DNA of 64,000 nt, from the NCBI GenBank assembly GCA_015680905.1, contig CM027378.1, forward strand, positions 102,879,501 through 102,943,500, given 5' to 3'. Below, piece after piece: positions 37,954 through 50,375 of the stretch. Positions within the stretch are counted from its first letter, which is position 1; each line of letters starts with the position of its first letter. Under the pieces are notes generated by a model. That model made no database searches and had not been told where the DNA came from. It worked only from the letters and a program-made list of their open reading frames with translations. Source of the stretch: Coptis chinensis (Eukaryota; Streptophyta; Magnoliopsida; Ranunculales; Ranunculaceae). The translations under genes and the position numbers were made by a program.

Positions 37954-40900
37954 TTACGCGCCTCCTTCTGGTGCATGGATTGGCCCATTTGATCTGTAAT
38001 TGCGGCCCCTTCCACGTCCCCTGCCACGGCCACGGCCTGCAAAAACAAGCCCAAAGTATCACTATATCAGTTACCATATAAATACACAAACTCCAATACG
38101 AAATATGTTTGTGGACAAGCAACTATTTGCTGTCCACAAAACAGCAGCTGGTGATTGGTGGAGTGCTGCCCGAAAAAACTATTAAACTGACCAAAAAATC
38201 TGTTAAAAGTGACCATAAAAACTGTTAACCAATAAGAAACTGATGTTTGTGGACAGACTTGTCCACAAATTCGGACTCAACTCCAATATTACTTGAGACC
38301 ATACTTTTCTCGTATGATTTGTAACTAACATATAGTTGCAACTGTTTCTCACAAAATCGAAGTATATGCAGAAGTATGAAAAGGAGTAATACCACGGCCA
38401 GGAGCAGGTCCTTCATTATATCCCCCAACGTCTTGCTGTGTATCTGTCACAGGACCACCATACCCTCCACCCCTTCCCCGGCCACGATAACCACGGCCCC
38501 TTCCACGACCCCAACCCCTAGCATACCCACGGCCCCTGTCCCAGCCTCCATCCCCATACTCACCAGATACAAAGCCATTCCCTAAAATACGATAAATGTT
38601 AAATTTCAAAGAAATTCAGTGTTGCAATCAAATGATATTCAACTAATCTTTTCCAAGAAGTTTGATTCGACAAAATAAGATATGAAACCCGATAATAGAG
38701 ATGTTAAAACCAGTACCGATGAAAACCAGACAACCACACATGCACAATCTCAAATTTCAATTTGTAGGACACTCAACTACAGCTTCTCCAATGTTTAATA
38801 GCATATGATGCAATAAGTGGTATTTACGTTTGTTAAGATGCAATTTAGAGAATTCGGAAAAACTGACACTAACTCTAGATGTTTTCAAACATCCAAGCAA
38901 CTACACTGTTGGTAAGTAGTCTCCAACTCCATCCACCTAAAACAAAATCTTCACACCAACAAATTCTCTCTTTTTTTTTTTGGTTCGGTAAAGATGAAAT
39001 CTCATTAAAAGTGAAAAGAAAGTAGGCGGAAAGCCTACTATTACAAAGAAACAAAATAAAACTAAAAACATAGCAACAGGAGGCTAACCCGAGAACTACA
39101 AATTATTCTACTTCTAAATACAAAAGCACATACCTCTAGCCCTACCGCGGCCTCGACCACCACGACCCCTGCCTTGACCACGAGGAGAACCTTCTGCATT
39201 TAAAAAGCTTTAGTGAGACAAGGAACAAATAACTTGAGAAGTTGAGAAAAACTCATAAAATGGGTATATATCTCACCACCATCATAATCATGTTCAGGCC
39301 ACGTCTTCACCTGATCAGCAGGAATTGGAGGCTGATACCTGCAGAAGGTAGCAGTCATGAGCTCTGGTGCTTAACCTTTACATGCATTCACTATCAGGGG
39401 AAAATAAAATAAAAGAGACAGATAGGGTAACAAAATTCTTTACAATCTGAAGAATAATCGTTTGTGTTTTTTTTTTTATCAGTGTGAATACTCATTTGGT
39501 GAGCATGATAATATCAATAGAATGTTGAAGGAAACAAAAAGAATACTCACCCAATTGAAGACGCATCCAGCTCATTCTTTGAGAGAGTTATTGTGATCAT
39601 TGACACATGCCTAGTGGTTTCCAAACTGTACATGTTCCAAAAATACTTGTCAAAATTACATTAAAATGCAAGATTACACAACCTCCCTGGTTCGTAACAA
39701 GGTTTGAAGAAAACTTACGGAAGGAGGCCTTCTTCCAAGGGCTCCCATGTATCAGTTATATCAGTGGATCCAATTGATGTAATCTGATGAAGACCAACGA
39801 TCCTTCTCTGCATTACAAATACTATACTTATTTCTCCAAAAACACAATAAACACAGTAAAGTTATTAGAGTATTGGGTTAAGAGTAAAGGAACTATCCTA
39901 ACTGGAAAAATGATATGAAACTTTAAGAAACTACCTTGATTAACTCCACGATCATTATAGTCTTGTTGATAGCTCTTCCCATGGCCTTGAAGACAATCTC
40001 ATTTGAACCTTTTTCCTTTTCAAAAATAAGAACCATGTGTTAAAGATAAGAATCATGTGCTGAAATGTCCCTCTACTTCTAGCGACGAGAAGGAATAGGA
40101 ATATGAAAACATGTCCCGAGAAAAGTGGCAGGCACAGACATTACTCAAGCAAATTCCAAATTGGTAGACAAATTGAAGCCCAGATATACAACAACAAAAA
40201 AAAAAGTTGGTATATATAATCTCCCTAAGAGCATCTTCAATCTTTCAACGATCTATAAGTGAAGTATGTTTACATAATGTATACAATTTGGGCCGTTGCA
40301 GATACCAACTTTAGTGGCGAAACGATAGACCAACAAACTGACCCAACAGGGTGGGGGTTTAACAAACACAGCCCAACTATAGTCAAACTGCGTGTCTAGT
40401 ATGATTTCAAGCGGCTGTAAATAGACCACGAGATGTTGATTTACTAATACCACACAATGTAATTCTCAGTTCTGCATTTTCTCAAAGACCTCGTGGCCCC
40501 CGTGGACTTGCTGATCAACAAGTTTGCTTCCAAGTTCAATATAAGTTTTAGACTACTGGTTGTTTGCTTTACGGCAGAAGTTGGTTTTAGACTAAAAAAT
40601 GAACAAATTCTATTAGAATGGTACTCCAATAACATAACTACCTGGTGACTAACCAGCTGTATTAGTACAATTTTTAAGACACACTACATATTGCATAGGC
40701 AAATATATTGCTGTGTCCTCACATTTTTCTCCCAACTATCCACATAATCTCGAGTAGCCACTAATTACACTACCAATCTAACCAACAAGAACCATAGTAT
40801 TTGCATGGCAATTAAACGGGAGTAAATATGTATACCTGAAGCAGGGTGGTTGCGTAAGTAATATAGTTGCGCATCCTGCCCTGGGTGGTTATCCTGATTT

Positions 40901-40958
40901 CATTCTCATTGATAGGTGTTTCTGCTCTTGGCTTCTCCACTCTTTGATATCGATCCAT
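37954..40958 (-). CDS. ALBA: Alba-domain RNA/DNA-binding protein with RGG tail
   Basis: Eight exons: 40958-40836, 40015-39935, 39807-39719, 39625-39551, 39338-39277, 39193-39134, 38581-38393, 38036-37954; all splice sites are GT-AG and phases match, giving 185 residues. Residues about 18-110 form the Alba (Rpp25-like) fold: NENEIRITTQGRMRNYITYA, then KGSNEIVFKAMGRAINKT and LHQITSIGSTDITDTWEP. The rest is glycine-arginine rich (WGRGRGRGYRGRGRGGGYGG), a target for arginine methylation and RNA contact. Plant Alba proteins of this type bind mRNA and R-loops and join stress granules; other relatives act in RNase P/MRP. The start MDRYQRVEKP is the conserved one. The length is shorter than the long Arabidopsis members, the difference being in the RGG tail. 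Confidence 0.95.
38972..39095 (-). mobile_element. LINE 3'-tail fragment in an Alba intron
   Basis: A T-run, then GGTTCGGTAAAGATGAAATC and TCATTAAAAGTGAAAAGAAA, the usual antisense appearance of a plant L1 3' end with its poly(A). Lies in intron 6 of the Alba gene. Confidence 0.5.
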
Positions 40959-41092
40959 CTTTTTCCACCAAAACAAGTAAATAAATAAATATTTCAGCAA
41001 ATAAATCTAAATAAATATCTATTCACTATTCTTCAATAACTTTTTTTTTTATGGGTACCTTCTTTTATTTTTGGCTCTCTTCCCCGGCTTCG

Positions 41093-41123
<31 letters not shown>

Positions 41124-41430
41124 CAGCCCTAGAAACAAAGGTTTTGGATACGCGATACGGCTCCTTTTTTATATGTGGTGTGGTGTGGTGTGGTGCGGTT
41201 CGGTTAGCAAAAAACTGCCCTAACCAACCACACCGTTTACTCGGTCTCCACAAACTAGCTATTCTTAACCTTCTTCTCCTCACGCGCTTATTATTAGGTT
41301 CGTTGGGTTCACGCCCAATCAAGTCCAGAGTCCAGACCATATATGTCTCGCATATTCGGTGATATGTGGCGATATTTCGCCCATGATAAACTGCCTGTTA
41401 ACTATGCGTAGTACACACCCAGCACCTCCA
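40959..41430. other. Alba gene promoter side
   Basis: Includes a long T-run near 41095-41117 and a GGTGTGGTGTGGTGTGGTG stretch near 41175. No gene supported. Confidence 0.4.
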
Positions 41431-41820
41431 AATCCTATATTCGCAAGAGTTGTTCCATCCAAAGACCAAAATGTCACCGATATATCCGATATATTATCGA
41501 TATATATTGGTATTTTGGTACACCGGTATCGATATTTTCGATATATATCCACTGAATATATAATTTTTTTCCAATATATATCGGAATTTCCGATATAAAA
41601 TTTTATATCGCCGATATAATCGATATATCTAGTATTTACGATATATATCGGTTGCCTTTTTTACTATTTTTTAATATAAATCCGATATTTCCGATATTAT
41701 GTTTTTGATATTTCCGATATTTTAAATAGTTTGGACTGGTCACAAAAAATATATATATATCTGATATATCCGATATATATCGATTTTTTTGTACACCGAT
41801 ATATTCATTGATGTCGATAT
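41431..41820. repeat. CGATAT-rich low-complexity repeat
   Basis: Dense, irregular CGATATATATC and CCGATATTTCCGATA motifs, many self-complementary. Probably part of a decayed transposon; no unit length could be fixed. Confidence 0.7.
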
Positions 41821-41829
41821 TTTGAGCCT

Positions 41830-43440
41830 TGGTTCCATCTGTATTGAGTTTTGCCCATCCTTTAATAAGTGGATGCCATTTAATGTATAATATCGATGAA
41901 CTCTTTTTGTACTTTTTCGTACAAAAAAGTGGATGCCATTTAATGTATAATATCGATGCCCATCCTTTATTATATCAATGAACTCTTTTTGTACTTTTTC
42001 GTCTGAGATGTTTTTCAAAATTTGCAACAGTCCATGAATCTTTATGATATAATAAATAGGATTTGGAGCTTTTGTGGTTGAAGTGTGAATTATTTCTTGC
42101 AAGCCAAATGAACCACAACCCAAGTCCTAGCAAGCAAATTTGAATATCCCCTTCAGGTTGTTTCCTGACTGCATTGAACATTTGGAAAACTCTTTGTTGG
42201 AAATCATGTACAGAAGAGCAGTTGATGTCTTCAATAATTGAAATGCAATTTGTACCACATCATACATCTTTTGCAAAACTGCACTCGAAGAAAACATATA
42301 ATGGAGTCTCGGGAGTAATCTCACATAAGGTACACTGATCATAGACATGAAAATGATGAGATGCCAAATGATATACTGTTGGGATAACACCCTGCAAGCA
42401 TTGCCACAAGAAAAATCTTATTCAGAAAGGTAACTCGAGTCTCCACACAAACTTTAACAAAAAACTCTGTTTTCGCACTACGCTACTCCCGGTATTCACC
42501 AATTGTAGGCATCAATTATATGCTGACTTAACATAATAACACCCCGAACTGGTCCACTGTCATTCCAGTTTATCACTGTCAGTCATGGGAAACAAAGGAG
42601 TGGAGGCAAATTTATTAACAAAATCAGCAGGGCAAAATTGACGCAGCAACTCCAAAATCCATGTGTTGTTAGTATGGTTAATAAAATCAGCAACTAACTC
42701 CAAATCACATGCATGTGGTTTTAATGGCATCGACATATGTTCATTGTCATTTAAGATCCAAACATCCTCCCATGCATTAATAGATGAACCATTTGATATG
42801 TTCTAGATACCTCCAACTCTGATCACCATTCTCAAAACACATATAGTAGCTTCCACATGATGGAATCATTACTTTTTATTTTTGCATTTAGAAAACTTGT
42901 TGAATAAAAATACTTACCCTTCATCTGTATCACCCACATGGAATTATGCTGTAACAAATCCCAAACTTTTTTTGCAAATATAACATAATTTTGAAGTTGG
43001 AGGTCTTTGATTCCAAGCCCTCCATTGCACTTGGCAATACATGCCATCCTCTAAGAAAAATAATGCAACTTGCGTTCAGATGGAGAGTGCCCCCAGAGAA
43101 AAGATATTCTTATTACATCCAACTATCTTTGTTGGTAGCAGTGTGCAAGACATGATTGCTATGAGTCAGTATTGAAGATATAACTAAGTTGACCAAGGTC
43201 AGACGACCAAATTTTGATAGAATCTTCGACTTCCAACCAACAAGCTTATTTTGGAATCTTTGAAGTAACGGAGCAAATTTATGAATGGGCCCCCCCAGTA
43301 AGATTGGGTATTCATTCCCAAATAGATCGGCATACAACTGGTAGATGGGATTTTCTAATAAAGTAAACAAGTATCCTGTGAAGTTTGGGATGATGAAGAA
43401 TTTGAGATTTTTCTCTGTTAATTGTTTGGCCATATACTCT
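41830..43440 (-). pseudogene. Truncated L1-type LINE, reverse transcriptase C-terminal part
   Basis: Several broken minus-strand frames give, in order, LLQRFQNKLVGWKSKILSKF then GRLTLVNLVISSI (43430-43110), KCNGGLGIKDLQLQN (near 43030), a zinc-knuckle-like CTLCEITPETPLYVFFECS piece (about 42340-42240) and GLWFIWLARNNSHF (about 42100). This is the C-terminal half of a plant non-LTR retrotransposon ORF2 (RT thumb, zf-RVT, start of RNase H-like region). Frameshifts and stops make it dead. A local direct repeat of GTGGATGCCATTTAATGTAT occurs at about 41870 and 41931. Confidence 0.85.
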
Positions 43441-43526
43441 GCAATATTTTGTTAGCGAGTTGTTCAAGAGATATTGCTCCTACAGACTACATTTCCCGAA
43501 CACAAAGAGATTGTCGGCATCTATGT

Positions 43527-43945
43527 TGTGTGGACACGGACGGACACTGACGCGATGACTCGATTATATTTAAAAAATGTAGGACACGGACGTGGCAAAG
43601 GACACATAAATTAGTTAATATTTATAATTTTATTTTATATAAATTAAACATTAAAAACTAAATTAAATGTATCAACATTCATAAATTCAAAACTATTAAA
43701 GATAAATAGCTACAAAATTAAGTTTAATATTTTTTAATCAAATTTTAAAAACATATCATAAGTTTTAACAAAACAAAAAATGAAAAAAATGAGTTTTTTA
43801 ATATTATTTTGATTTTTTTTGATCAAATCTACGTCCTCACCATGTTGACCGCGTCTTGACCTGCATCCGATTTAATTGACCGCATCTTGACCATGTTGAC
43901 CTCATCTGATGCGAGTCCATATCGGTCCGCACCAGCGTCCACACA
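43527..43945. mobile_element. Small element with GTGTGGAC inverted termini
   Basis: Left TGTGTGGACACGGACGGAC, right GCGTCCACACA, with AT-rich middle. The end sequences pair imperfectly; no clear target duplication was found, so class is unknown. Confidence 0.5.
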
Positions 43946-44202
43946 TCCCATTAGTAGGTGGGTTCATGCTTTAGAGGTCGCATAGATAAGGTGGGAAACA
44001 ACAACACAATATCTTGCAAGTCAGCATCTTTAGAAAATTTAATAACAAAATCTCCATGAAAAAGAATAAAAAGATATGGAGATAATTGTCTCTTTTGTTG
44101 GCTTAAAGAAACCACGAGGTAAGAGGCAGCTCCATTTAAAAAAGAATAGAATACGATACCTTCACCACACAAAACATTATGCGGTTAATAAAAATATATT
44201 AA

Positions 44203-44230
44203 TGGGCTGAGGTTGGGTTAGCCGGCCCAA
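44203..44230 (+). promoter_or_regulatory. Paired site II motifs before ESF1
   Basis: TGGGCT (44203) and GGCCCAA (44224) lie 64-91 bases upstream of the ESF1 ATG. TGGGCC/T site II elements are typical of plant ribosome-biogenesis genes bound by TCP factors. Confidence 0.5.
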
Positions 44231-44293
44231 AGTTGCAATCGAAAAACCTACACACCTGCCTCTCTTTCTCCCGCAGCAGTGAAGAAAAAAAAA

Positions 44294-47200
44294 ATGGCGA
44301 AGAAAAACAAAAACAAGTTTAACACAGAGGCCAAAACCAGTTTGCAGGATAACAATATTAAAAACGATGGAAGGAAAATCATCGAAGACCCACGTTTCTC
44401 AACTGTACATTTCGACCCCGATTCCAGAATGTACCAAAACACCAATCCAAAGTCCCAATCGACTCGCGATTCAATAGAATGTTCTCTGATAAGAATTTCG
44501 CCACGTCATCTTCACATATTGATAAAAGAGGTAAACGTAAGGACAAGAACGCAGTTAATCCTCTCCGTCATTATTATAAAATCGACCAACAGAAACTTCA
44601 AAGTCACAGTGACAGTGAAGAAGAAAAGGATTTGCAAAAGAAGAAGAAGAAGGATGAAGTTGAAAGCGAGAGTGAAGAAGATGAAGAAGGGGAGAGTGAA
44701 TCTTCTGATGCTGAGGAGGAGTTGGACGATGTTTCTACTGCTAGTTCTGATTCGGACGATGTTTATTCCGATGAAGAAGAAGAGGAACAGGTGAGTGGTG
44801 CGAGCTATGTCAACAATTTAAATGAATTAGAGGTTAATGCTAATTGAATTTTATGGAAACAGATACCGGAAATTCAGCAGGAAACTCACAGGCTCGCTAT
44901 TGTTAATATGGATTGGAGTCAAGTCAGGGTACATCTTTTTATCTATCGTATTTAACACTATTGTTTACTTTATGCTCAAAGAACGTATCTTTAATACAAC
45001 TAAAGTTTGGTTGTTGACGTTTTCCTGCCATCCTCTACTCAAAAGTCACAGCACAGATATATAAACAGTAAGATTTTGTGATACTATGTTGTCAAACAAC
45101 AAATATTTTTAACTATGTCTTTTCAATTCAACTTGTACAGGCACAAAAGAACTACAGGGTCCACAAATGAATTATTTTGTTTTGTGTCTAATTTTGCTTA
45201 ATATTGTATTTGGTATCTCCATCTCTCTTTCTCTTCTGGATGTACAAATTATCCGTACCATAATTAAGGCGTGTGATGCTTTATTGGGCACATATATTTT
45301 CTGCTTGTACAACTGTACAAGTAGGTTTTCGTTTATTAAATATCAGATGTCAATATGTCATTATGCTGTAGTTACTGCTACTCTTATCAAGTTATGGCTG
45401 GCGTTTATTGGCTGACAATTGCTGTTATTATATATTGTCTAGGCGGTCGACTTGTATGTAGTGCTCAGCTCGTTTCTTCCTAAAGGTGGACAATTATTGT
45501 CTGTCACTGTCTATCCATCTGAGTTTGGACTTAAACGTATGGAAGAGGAAGCCGTAAAAGGTCCTGTTGGATTGTTTGATAGTGACGATGAGAAGAGCGA
45601 CGATGGGGACAACGGCGAAATTGACAAAGAAAAGTTGCGTGCTTATGAGTTGAGCCGCCTCAGGTGGTTGCTTCCGTTCCTTTTGTTTTTTCTTTCCATT
45701 CGTGAGTATCATGAATAGGTTCACTTCTGGTCATGTAGGGAGCTTTTCCTTTTCCTCAGTATTATTATATACAGTGCATTTTCAGACCCTGAAATGGGAG
45801 CCTGATCCTTTGCGGTAATGAACTATCAATATTGTAAAATAGACACCATAAACAGTGATTAATAGTACATGGGATATGTTAACTTGGATCTCCAAGTAAG
45901 GAAATTTTCTGTAATTGTTTCCTTTTTCTACAGTGAAACCTATATGAAAAAGCACCATTATGTTTTAATATGTTTCCAAAATTCTTTCCAAATGCTGAGT
46001 ACATTGTTCATATTGTCTTCTCTTCCGTGTCAGATATTACCATGCTGTTGCAGAGTGCGATTCAAGCGCTACGGCAGATCACATCTATAAAGCTTGTGAT
46101 GGTCTGGAATTCGAAAGATCATCAAATGTACTGGATTTGCGGTTTGTTCCTGATACCATGCAATTTGAACGTTCTCCTCGAGATGTCGCAACAGAGGTAT
46201 TTTCTCCAATTCCTTTTAACACTGACCTGGTCATTTTCCTTGAGGTTATTTGAACTGACTTGAACATTATAAACAAACTACTTAAGTCTACGAGTGGAAG
46301 TTATTGATGTACAATGAGGTGGTTTTGGGACTGATAGAGTTGTTTATAAGGTGAGGATCCTCAAGGCAGATAATTCTCACCGAATGGGAAAAACAAATTC
46401 TTATATATGAAATATGTATTTCCTTCCTTATTTCAAGCACCTTAACCCGTCTTCAACCAGACAAACTCTTGTAGCCTTACAGGATTTGTAACTTATTGCA
46501 ATTTGATAGCATGTAGGGCTGGAAATGGTGCGGGTTTTTTCCGACCCGATCCAAACCCATTAACGGGTTTGGACCTTAATAATGAGTCGAATAAGAAAAT
46601 GGGTCGGATATGGATTATCCATTTTAATTCGGATTCAAATATGGTTTTACTCGGGTTGTGGGTCTGTTCATCTGAGCAAATCGTTTGTAAATGTCTAGCT
46701 TGAAAGTACCAGTGACGGGTTGTGGGTCTGTTCATCTGAGCAAATCGTTTGTAAAATAATGCTTCTGTTTTGTCATGGACATCTTCTTGTCAAAGTAATA
46801 ACTTGTTTAGGGTTTTCGTAGGACTTGCTGTTTGGGGTAAGATATTTTTTTTTTGCCGTATTTCTCTGTTTTCTGTTTAGAATGCCATGTGAAGCTGTGT
46901 TCTTGATTTAGAAAACAAGAAATGTAGGAGTTCAATTTTAGTCTCCTGGCAATTGGATGGCAAAAACAGGGTGATTTCCCAATAAAGATAACAAGGAAAA
47001 GTGAACGTAGTGCACAGATAACTGCCCCTAGGACATTATATTCTAACCCCCCTTGATCTCTATTCTGTGTTGTTGCAAACTTGCAATTCTTAAACAGTTT
47101 TGTTCCGCGGAGATCTTCTTTTCATGTCTGTTTTGGCATGCTACTCTTGCTGGTGTTAAAATACTCAATTAGTTGATGAGCTGGTTGTATAACAAATTCT

Positions 47201-49694
47201 CACCCCTTGTTTATTGGTGGCAGGTACCAGAAAATTATAATGTCGTTGATTTTAAAACTCAAGCACTACAACAAAGCAATATACGTCTTACTTGGGATGA
47301 GGATGAGCCTAATCGAAAGGCCCTGAGGCGGAACTTCACTGATAAGCAGGTTGGTCAGCTAATTAGTAGCTTTGGCTTTAAGGTATATCGTCTAGCTAAT
47401 TCTACAATCATAGGCGGAACTAAAAATTCGTTCTCTATTCAGTAAGACTAAAAGAATGGAAGGAAATCAAGGAATGCATGTAACCTATCCTCAAATTCAT
47501 GAGACTTTGGGTATCTTCCACTTTGTTTCATCTAAAGCCGCGTCCGATTTAATGGGATTTTTACTTTCTTCTTTTTACTGTTTTTGTATTTGTATTTGTT
47601 TTTTTGGTTGACTTTTTTTTTTCAAAGGATTTTTTTTTCTTGAGTCGGACTATGTAGGGAAGTGGTTTGATCTAGTTAGACATCATTTTAGCTTGATTAA
47701 ATGGAGAGACCTGGTTTAAAATTTTTGGTGTTCTACTGCAACGATAATTCAAAAAGCCGACAAGAATTACTACTATTATTGTTATTAATATCATTGTTTT
47801 ATTTTAGTTAATTTATTTTTGTTATTTTTTCGGGGGAGAGGGGCTGTTAAATCCTACAGCAGTAGTCATTCCCCCAGCGGTCTCTGATGTAATTCACCTT
47901 TTCATATTCTAACTCCTTTAATTGGAACCATCAAACTGTTCTGATAATTGTGGCATTCATATATATTTTCTACAGCTGGATGAGTTGGACATCAACAATT
48001 TTATAGCCACTGACGAAAGTGGCAGTGACGATGACGATGACGATAATGATGATAATAACGAGCATGATGTGGCTGGGGAGGGACAATCTGGTGAAAATCT
48101 TGGTAAACTTGAGAAGTACCGAGCCCTCATACAAGCTGGTGATGGTTCAGATGGAGATGGCAGTGAGGACGACAAGGACATGGAGGTAACATTCAATACT
48201 GGCTTAGAGGATATTAGCAAACACATTCTTGAAAAGAAAAAAGATAAGAAGTCTGAAACAGTTTGGGAGGCGGTACTTAGAAAAAGAAAGGAAAAGAAGA
48301 TAGCAAGGAAGAACAGGTATTTGTCAGATGATGAGAGTGATGATGGTGAGCTAGAATCACCTGAACAGCCTGATGATTTTTTTGTTGAAGAACCTTCAGT
48401 CAAAAAGGGTAAAGTGGGTAAGAGTAGTCTTAGAAAAAAGGAGGAAGAGGACATGGACAAGGAACAAGAAGCAAGTACAGCAGAACTTGAATTACTGCTT
48501 GCTGACGACCAAGGGGCCGCGCCCACTATGAGGGGATACAAGTTGAAGCGTAAAATGAGGAAGGAAATGGTGAAGAAGAAGAAGAAGGGAAAGGGGAAGG
48601 AAGACCCAGCTGAAGACAAGCTACCTTCTGTTGCTTGTGATGATCCACGGTTTTCAGCTTTGTTTTCTTCTCCTCTCTTTGCACTGGACCCCACAGATGC
48701 ACAGTATAAGAGGTATGGAACAAACTGCTTGTTTGCAAGACTTCTTCTCCAGTTTTGTTATTTTATTCTAATTGTCTATTATTATTCATTATTATAGTTT
48801 CTATTGGTTATTTTATGTACTTCGTTGGTAACGTACATAACTGCTCAGATCAGGAAAACCTAATTGTAAATACCTAGCCCGGACTCTTGTCTGCAAATGA
48901 GATCCACTAGTTAAAATGAGCCACTTTAATGACCTTCCATCAGTATGAACAGGTATCTCATCTCCATCTTTTACCATATTATTTTCTATCCTAAACAAAA
49001 TTACTTGCCTAGTGGCATGGATGATCATTAGATGATCCTAAACAAAATTACTTGCCTACCTTGAGTTGTTTTTGGGCACATTGAATGTGGTCCATTTTTG
49101 CTTAGGATGCACAGTCACACAGAGACCATGTCATTATTGATTCGTAAAAAAAGCTTCATGGTTTACCCACAAAAGAGAACTTGCAATAGGTTCTCATATG
49201 TTGTTCTATAGAATTGGAGTCGGAAGTTTTTTCATCAAGTTTTTTTAGGGTGTATGCAGTTAATCTGGTCAATACCTCGAATCTCTATTAATGTGATTAG
49301 CTGTGGACATGTCTTGTCAGATAACTTTTCTTAGTGTTTTGAGACGCCCAATTACGGTTGTTGCAGGAGTGCAGCTTATGCTCGGCAATTAGCACAACAG
49401 AAAGGTGTCGGGGAAGAAATCTTGGACAAAGAGCAGAAGAAAACGCCAAAGGAAATCTTATTGCAATCGGATGACACCTCAAAAAGAGATGAACAGAAGC
49501 AATCTGACAGTATGTCTAGAGAGAAAGTGAATCCTGAGCTCTCATCCATGATCCGATCATTAAAGAGAAAAACACAACAGTATCAAGCTACAGCCAGTGG
49601 TACAGCATCAAAGAAAGCCGTTTCCATTCAGTCTAATGGTCTGTTGCCAAAGCTTTCATCGAGTAAAAAGAAAGCTAAAGTTTCTAAGAGCTGA
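44294..49694 (+). CDS. ESF1: Pre-rRNA processing protein ESF1, frame break in exon 1
   Basis: Nucleolar factor for 18S rRNA maturation. Seven exons: 44294-44790, 44863-44928, 45443-45663, 46034-46196, 47224-47349, 47976-48712, 49367-49694; GT-AG borders with consistent phases, about 712 residues in all. The start is MAKKNKNKF. Exons 2-5 hold the conserved ESF1 core (RLAIVNMDWSQVR, then LYVVLSSFLPKGGQLLSVTV, and EVPENYNVVDFKTQALQQSN). Long acidic and lysine-rich tracts follow. The NUC153 motif (DDPRFSALFSSPLFALDPTD) lies near residues 580-604 and the end is basic. Oddity: in exon 1 the first frame (to about DPDSRM) does not join the second (NRMFSDKNFA). One base is missing at a C run (44416-44419). 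Without it, translation would start only at the internal ATG 44479. Confidence 0.95.
46515..46760. repeat. MITE-like fragment and 63 bp-spaced repeat in ESF1 intron 4
   Basis: AGGGCTGGAAATGG with ACCCGATCC and AACGGGTTTGGAC resembles a plant hAT terminus. A 40-base text beginning CGGGTTGTGGGTCTGTTCAT occurs at 46652 and again at 46715, identical as read. Confidence 0.7.
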
Positions 49695-50190
49695 ATTACT
49701 GCTCCTGCAATTCTTCAATAGAAGAGGATGATGCTTTTTCTGGCCGTCTGTCTTTTCCTTTGCCTAGTGAGAGGAAGATTGCATCGGAAGTAATAAAGTA
49801 GATATTTGTATTTTCTTGTGGTCAAGTTATATTGTTATTGGTGCCAGATATGATGCCCAGGACTTGGGGATAAATTAAAGGGAAATATTAGTTTTGCGTG
49901 GTTGAACTTGCTGCGCATGTGTAGGCACAACGGTGGCAGGTGAAAAGTTAGGATAAAGTTGTCATCTTGTGCTGCAATAGGCTTAGATTTATAGCGGTTT
50001 TACCCTATGATGTTTGCACAGGTCAAACCAATCTCCTGAAGATTTTGAGGTTTTTCTTCCCGAAGAGATTTAGTCGCATCGTTTAGATTATTTCTCTAAA
50101 TTGTTTCATCCTTGTCTTTAATGCACGTTAAAGTTAAGGTTTCACTCCCCAACATGATAGCCCTATATATAAAAAAATAAAAATAAACAT
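49695..50190. other. ESF1 3' region
   Basis: Probable 3' untranslated region followed by AT-rich spacer. No further gene. Confidence 0.4.
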
Positions 50191-50375
50191 GATAGCCGAA
50201 TGTACGTAGGTTGTTGGTGTCTACCTACGCTAAGAGGTCTCGAGTTCGAGTCTCTTATGTGGTATCATGCCGGGTCTAGGTGGTGCCACCAGGCTAGTTC
50301 TGGTTCCAACTTCCAACAACCCAAGATCAAATTCCTCCTTGGCGGGTCTGCGTCTTCACTTGAAAAAAAATAAAA
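50191..50375 (+). mobile_element. tRNA-derived SINE
   Basis: A-box-like TAGCCGAATG near 50193 and B-box GAGTTCGAGTC near 50242, about 50 bases apart, then a body with GGTGCCACCAGGCTAGTTC and a terminal A-rich tail GAAAAAAAATAAAA. Typical plant SINE layout. Confidence 0.65.

Noticed and set aside
44279-44293. Earlier start for ESF1
   Set aside because: The codon at 44279 is GTG; the first ATG is at 44294.
47957-48694. Long minus-strand ORF of 245 codons, Ser/Phe-rich
   Set aside because: Antisense shadow of the acidic and lysine-rich ESF1 exon 6.
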